The notes under the pieces were generated by a model. It saw only the letters and a program-made list of their open reading frames with translations, did no database searches and had not been told where the DNA came from. The translations under genes were made by a program, and so were the position numbers. Of a DNA stretch of 21,808 bases, positions 18,712-21,808 are shown piece by piece (positions within the stretch are counted from its first letter, which is position 1; the number at the start of each line of letters is the position of its first letter). Source of the stretch: Deltaproteobacteria bacterium (GTDB lineage Bacteria > Desulfobacterota > Binatia > Binatales > Binataceae). The stretch covers positions 1 to 21,808 of the forward strand of contig JAJZAG010000022.1 of NCBI GenBank assembly GCA_021799555.1, read 5' to 3'.

Positions 18712-19581
18712 ATGAGCCCTACGAGGTCAGCCAAGCACCCTCTTTTGGGCGCGCACGTATCAATCGCCGGCGGAGTTGGCGAAGCGCTCATTCGCGGCAA
18801 GGCGCTTGGGTGCGAGTGCATCCAGATTTTTACCAAGTCCTCGCGTCAGTGGAAGGCTCGACCCTATACGGAGGATGAGATCGCTGCCTTTAAGCGAAAT
18901 CGTAAGGAGACCGGAATCGATTCGGTCACCGCCCACGACTCCTACCTGCTCAACCTCGGCTCACCGGATGAAGCGTTACGAAAAAAGTCGGTCGCGGCCT
19001 TCATCGACGAGCTCGAACGATGCGAGATCTTGGGGATACCCTACTTGGTCGCCCATCCAGGCTCCCACGTCGGTGCGGGTGAGGTCGCCGGCATCAGGAC
19101 CATAGCCAAATCGATCGATGAGGCGCATCGTAGCTGTGGAAGTTTACGGGTGAAGATTGCCCTTGAGATAACCGCAGGCCAAGGAACCAACCTCGGATCG
19201 AGCTTTCCGCAGATGGCGCGAATCTTTGATAAGGTTAAGGAACATGAGCGACTTTGCTTGTGCTTCGACACCGAGCACGCGTTCGCGGCGGGCTATGACC
19301 TCACGAGCGAAGAAGGCTATCAGCAGACCTTCGACGAACTCGACGAACATATCGGACTCGGGCGCCTGGTCGTGTTCCATCTTAACGACTCGGTCAAACC
19401 GCTTGGCTCTCGTGTGGACCGCCATGAGCATATCGGCAAAGGCTATCTCGGCAAGGAAACTTTCCGCCGCTTATTGCACGATCGGCGCTTTTTCGGACTT
19501 CCGATGTGTCTCGAGACAGAGCCGGGTCCGGAAAACCAGGATCTCGCGGCTGACCTGAGAACCCTTCGGGGCCTGCTGTGA
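18712..19581 (+). CDS. nfo: Endonuclease IV (apurinic/apyrimidinic endonuclease)
   Basis: Endonuclease IV cuts the DNA backbone 5' to abasic sites in base-excision repair, using three zinc ions in a TIM barrel. The 289-aa protein has all expected zinc ligands: His in HDSYLLNL, His in AHPGSHVG, Glu in ALEITAGQG, Asp and His in CFDTEHAFAAGYD, His in FHLNDSV, Asp and His in RVDRHEHIGKG, and Glu in CLETE. Two usually conserved positions differ (Ile for Asn in LENTAGQG, Glu for Cys in DTCHAF). Neither is a zinc ligand, so activity is expected. It lies 16 bases behind the aminotransferase gene and is likely the last gene of that transcript before the IS remnant. Confidence 0.95.
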   Translation: MSPTRSAKHPLLGAHVSIAGGVGEALIRGKALGCECIQIFTKSSRQWKARPYTEDEIAAFKRNRKETGIDSVTAHDSYLLNLGSPDEALRKKSVAAFIDELERCEILGIPYLVAHPGSHVGAGEVAGIRTIAKSIDEAHRSCGSLRVKIALEITAGQGTNLGSSFPQMARIFDKVKEHERLCLCFDTEHAFAAGYDLTSEEGYQQTFDELDEHIGLGRLVVFHLNDSVKPLGSRVDRHEHIGKGYLGKETFRRLLHDRRFFGLPMCLETEPGPENQDLAADLRTLRGLL

Positions 19582-19651
19582 TGGCGCCCTTTCAGAGAGA
19601 CCCGAGGTATCAGAAACTTAATTAAGACTGTCGGAAAATTAAACTGTCCCG

Positions 19652-19691
19652 GCGCTTACCCCATCAGGTATCCCACTAGCAAGTTAGTACC
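19652..19691 (+). repeat. Left terminal inverted repeat of the IS remnant
   Basis: Reading inward it has the blocks GCGCTTACC, GTATCCCA, CTAG, AAGTTAGT and CC. The same blocks in the same order appear on the other strand at 20389-20349, with a 7- against 8-base spacer after the first block and single-base indels around CTAG. Confidence 0.8.
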
Positions 19692-19786
19692 GGCCGCGTT
19701 TTAGGTTCATTTCTGTTCCGTTCTGGGCTCTGCACTACGCGTACATGGCTCAGCCGCTTGCGCCGACGGCGTCGGCGCAGCGGCAG

Positions 19787-20062
19787 TCATTCCTCTCGGT
19801 ACAATCGTTCGACCCGTTTGTGATTGACCGCGAAGCCCTCGCGGCGAATCACCCGGTACAGCATCGGACAGCCCCACCGCCGTCGTTGCTCGGCCAGTGC
19901 GCGCAGCCGCTGCCGCAGTTCGCGGTCGCGGTCCTCTACCGGTGCGCGCCTGAACCCGCGTCGTGTGATCCCGATCAGCCCGCAAGCGCGACGCTGCGAC
20001 AGGCAATGTTCTGCGATCATGTCCGCGACCATCTGCCGCTTCACACCGCCGGCCGTAGCCAT
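19787..20062 (-). pseudogene. IS3-family transposase OrfB, N-terminal fragment
   Basis: The 91-residue fragment starts MATAGGVKRQMVADMIAEHC and contains the HTH_21-type text LSQRRACGLIGITRRGFR. It then has WGCPMLYRVIRREGFAVNHK ending VERLYREE, the standard start of IS3-group OrfB. A TGA follows where other members have Arg (CGA to TGA would explain it). Beyond the stop the frame continues as LPLRRRRRRKRL and then departs from the family pattern. The whole DDE integrase core is missing. The ATG follows an A-rich slippery-looking run (AACAAAAAATGG), the usual place of -1 frameshifting in the family. Confidence 0.85.
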
Positions 20063-20349
20063 TTTTTGTTAGGACGTCGTTGAGGGCCCGTATGTCGAGC
20101 GCCTGATCCGCCACGATCCACTTCAGCCGCCGGTCCTCCTCATCGAGTCGCTGTCAACGCCCCAGCCGCGCAGCTCCGAGACCTCCAGCCCCCGTAACGA
20201 CTACGCTAGTTGTAAAATGTCGCGCCGCTGATCCCGTGCATGCGGCACAGCTCCGCGACCTTCACTCCGGTCTCCGCCTCCTTTAGAACCCCAATGATCT
20301 GTTCCTCGCTGAATCGTCCCTGTTTGATGCCGGCCTTCCTGCGGGTCAG
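20063..20349 (-). pseudogene. IS3-family OrfA remnant (nonsense and frameshifts)
   Basis: From 20349 the minus strand reads LTRRKAGIKQGRFSEEQII, then GVLKEAETGVKVAELCRMHG, then ISGATFYN. This is clearly the OrfA helix-turn-helix region. TAG at 20208-20206 replaces the Trp that follows FYN in the family. Downstream the text changes frame more than once: LEVSEL appears in one frame and RLKWIVADQALDIRALNDVL in another. The family's usual ATG is CTG here. The gene is dead. Confidence 0.85.
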
Positions 20350-20389
20350 GCACTAACTTCTAGCTGGGATACTTCGCGGCGGTAAGCGC
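20349..20389 (-). repeat. Right terminal inverted repeat of the IS remnant
   Basis: Read inward on the minus strand it is GCGCTTACC, 8-base spacer, GTATCCCA, GCTAG, AAGTTAGTGCC. It mirrors 19652-19691 and lies directly in front of the orfA remnant, as expected for the upstream end of an IS3 element. Confidence 0.8.
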
Positions 20390-20578
20390 AGCTGTGCCTT
20401 AGCAGATCAGGACGGACATCCGCGCCCACAAAAGCGGGGCAGATCCTTACTGCCAACCCGTGGACACCAGCGCAGAGAAGGTTAATACCCGTGGTTTGAA
20501 AGCGACAATCACGCTTCAGCTCATCTTTTGCTGATAGTAGCGTAAGAAGATTCCACAAGTGGCTGGGGATCCAAACGA

Positions 20579-21766
20579 ATGGCTTACGATGGAAAATTTG
20601 TGATCACCGCCGTTCCCGCAGAACAGCGGCCAATGCCTAGGGTCGAACTTTGTGAACTCAAAGGCATCGGCCATCCCGATTCCATTTGCGACGGTGTTGC
20701 CGAAGCGGCATCGCGGGCGCTAGGCGCGGAATACCTGCGAGCCTACGGTCAGGTCCAGCATTTCAACGTTGATAAGGCACTGCTGATTGGCGGACAGAGC
20801 CTACCGCGCTTCGGCGGCGGCAAAATCGTTTCGCCGATGCGGTTGATTCTTGCGGGTCCGGTCAGCCCGCTACCCGACGCCGATGTCGGAGAGGTCGTTC
20901 GTCAGGCGGCTCACGGATATCTATCTACCGCACTACGCTGTAATCCGGATCTGTTCTTAATTGAATTGGCAATTCGCCCCGGCAGCGCGAGCCTCCGCAG
21001 GGTATTATCGCAAGATTCCTCGACGAGGTTGGCGAATGACACTTCTTTCGGCGCGGGTTACGCCCCGTATTCGCCGCTGGATCGGGCCGTTTTGGCGCTT
21101 AGTAGGATTTTGCGCTCGTCAGATTTCCGGATGCGTTTTCCGGCGGCGGGCGATGACTTCAAGGTTATGGGTGTTCGCGCCGATCTAAACCTCAGCTTTA
21201 CAATTGCCCTCGCCTTTGTCGATCGCCAGGTGACGAGCGTGTCCGAATATTTCGAGATGAAGATTGAAATGGTGCGTTACCTACAAGAAACCTTGGCTCT
21301 GTCATGCGATATCGCGCTCAATATGCTTGACGCTTCGACGGCCGGTGACGAGAGTGGGATATACCTGACAGTAACAGGCCTCAGCGCTGAGCAGGGCGAT
21401 GATGGTCAGGTGGGTCGCGGCAACCGCCTTTGCGGCCTCATCACGCCTGGCCAAGTCATGTCTCTGGAAGCGGCTGCGGGAAAAAATCCCGTGGTGCATG
21501 TGGGCAAAATTTATAATGCATTGTCGTTGGAAATGGCGCGCGCTATCTGCACTGAGGTTCACGGGATCGTTAAGGCGTCGGTCCAGATCCTCTCAACTGT
21601 CGGCAGACCGATCCGTGAACCCGGCCTCGTCGCGATCGAAGTCATCACGACGGGCGGATTCAGTGACGGTATTAAGAGGAAAGTCGAAGAGGTCGCGGGT
21701 AGGTGCCTTGGGCGCGTTGACCAATTATCGGAGCGGTTGATCCGCGGCGAAATTTCCGTTTTCTAA
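20579..21766 (+). CDS. mat: Archaeal-type S-adenosylmethionine synthetase (methionine adenosyltransferase)
   Basis: The enzyme makes S-adenosylmethionine from methionine and ATP in the cytoplasm. The 395-aa sequence has the hallmarks of the archaeal family rather than of bacterial MetK: KGIGHPDSICDGVAEAASRA at 28-47, FNVDKALLIGGQS with PRFGGGKIVSP, and TSFGAGYAPYSPLDRAV. Further marks are DDFKVMGVRADLN, then GDDGQVGRGNRLCGLITP, then AAAGKNPVVHVGKIYN. Length and motif order are normal for that family and no break is seen. GGGGA lies about 9 bases before the ATG at 20579. It stands alone between an IS remnant and the window end. The 188-base leader (20391-20578) shows no recognisable SAM riboswitch. 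Archaeal-type enzymes occur sporadically in bacteria, so lateral transfer is plausible but unproven. Confidence 0.92.
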   Translation: MAYDGKFVITAVPAEQRPMPRVELCELKGIGHPDSICDGVAEAASRALGAEYLRAYGQVQHFNVDKALLIGGQSLPRFGGGKIVSPMRLILAGPVSPLPDADVGEVVRQAAHGYLSTALRCNPDLFLIELAIRPGSASLRRVLSQDSSTRLANDTSFGAGYAPYSPLDRAVLALSRILRSSDFRMRFPAAGDDFKVMGVRADLNLSFTIALAFVDRQVTSVSEYFEMKIEMVRYLQETLALSCDIALNMLDASTAGDESGIYLTVTGLSAEQGDDGQVGRGNRLCGLITPGQVMSLEAAAGKNPVVHVGKIYNALSLEMARAICTEVHGIVKASVQILSTVGRPIREPGLVAIEVITTGGFSDGIKRKVEEVAGRCLGRVDQLSERLIRGEISVF

Positions 21767-21808
21767 CGTGAGATAGGCCGGCTCAGTTGCCATGAATTGC
21801 TCTGAGCT

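Larger units (their letters stand above)
19645..20390 (-). mobile_element. Decayed, internally deleted IS3-family element
   Basis: Two open-frame remnants on the minus strand match the IS3-family pair orfA (helix-turn-helix) and orfB (transposase). Imperfect inverted repeats of about 40 bp flank them. The whole unit is only about 750 bases against 1.2-1.5 kb for a full element, and no DDE catalytic domain remains. orfA has an in-frame TAG and frame breaks, and orfB stops early. No clear target-site duplication is visible (flanking bases AAC and GCT), so the exact ends may be off by a few bases. The element cannot move by itself. Confidence 0.85.

Noticed and set aside
20391..20578. Possible SAM riboswitch or other RNA leader before the archaeal-type SAM synthetase
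   Set aside because: No conserved SAM-riboswitch core could be recognised; only a weak 4-bp hairpin near 20518-20534. The minus-strand frame 20346-20558 is also unconvincing.

Overview
This is a bacterial chromosome segment of moderately high GC, with no plasmid or phage signature apart from one decayed insertion sequence. The order tig-clpP-clpX-lon-HU-tRNA-Val is common in Deltaproteobacteria-like lineages. The mix of a cytochrome P450 with a one-cluster ferredoxin, DosR-regulon-like stress genes and an archaeal-type methionine adenosyltransferase suggests an uncultured soil bacterium of the Desulfobacterota/Binatota kind. That placement is an inference from gene content and order, not a phylogenetic result.

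Region 1 (1-5624, + strand) is a proteostasis block. It holds the 3' end of trigger factor, the ClpP protease with a plausible promoter in front, the ClpX unfoldase, the Lon protease, a HU-type nucleoid protein closed by an intrinsic terminator, and tRNA-Val(UAC) with an encoded CCA. All catalytic residues are intact.

Region 2 (about 5700-15126) is a stress or dormancy island. On the minus strand lie a hemerythrin-domain protein, a DksA/TraR-like zinc-finger protein and a small unrecognised protein. On the plus strand lie an APH-like kinase/P-loop ATPase fusion and an acetyl-CoA hydrolase/4-hydroxybutyrate CoA-transferase family enzyme. Again on the minus strand lie a two-CBS-domain protein, an Hsp20 chaperone, an alpha/beta-hydrolase-phosphoribosyltransferase fusion and a ribosome hibernation factor fused to a cold-shock-like domain. 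The mycobacterial hypoxia (DosR) regulon contains counterparts of at least five of these (Rv2004c, Hrp1/Rv2626c, HspX/Rv2031c, Rv0571c, Rv0079), which makes this the most interesting part of the window. No regulator of that type is visible here.

Region 3 (15313-19581, + strand) is a metabolic and repair stretch. It starts with a single-cluster ferredoxin and a cytochrome P450, very probably redox partners. A DUF2202 ferritin-like protein follows, translationally coupled (ATGA overlap) to a HisC-like PLP aminotransferase, and then endonuclease IV (Nfo).

Region 4 (about 19645-21808) has a badly decayed, internally deleted IS3-family element with recognisable 40-bp terminal inverted repeats. 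Its orfA has a nonsense codon and frameshifts, and its orfB is cut off before the catalytic domain. Next to it is an archaeal-type S-adenosylmethionine synthetase that looks intact. No CRISPR array, prophage or rRNA was seen.
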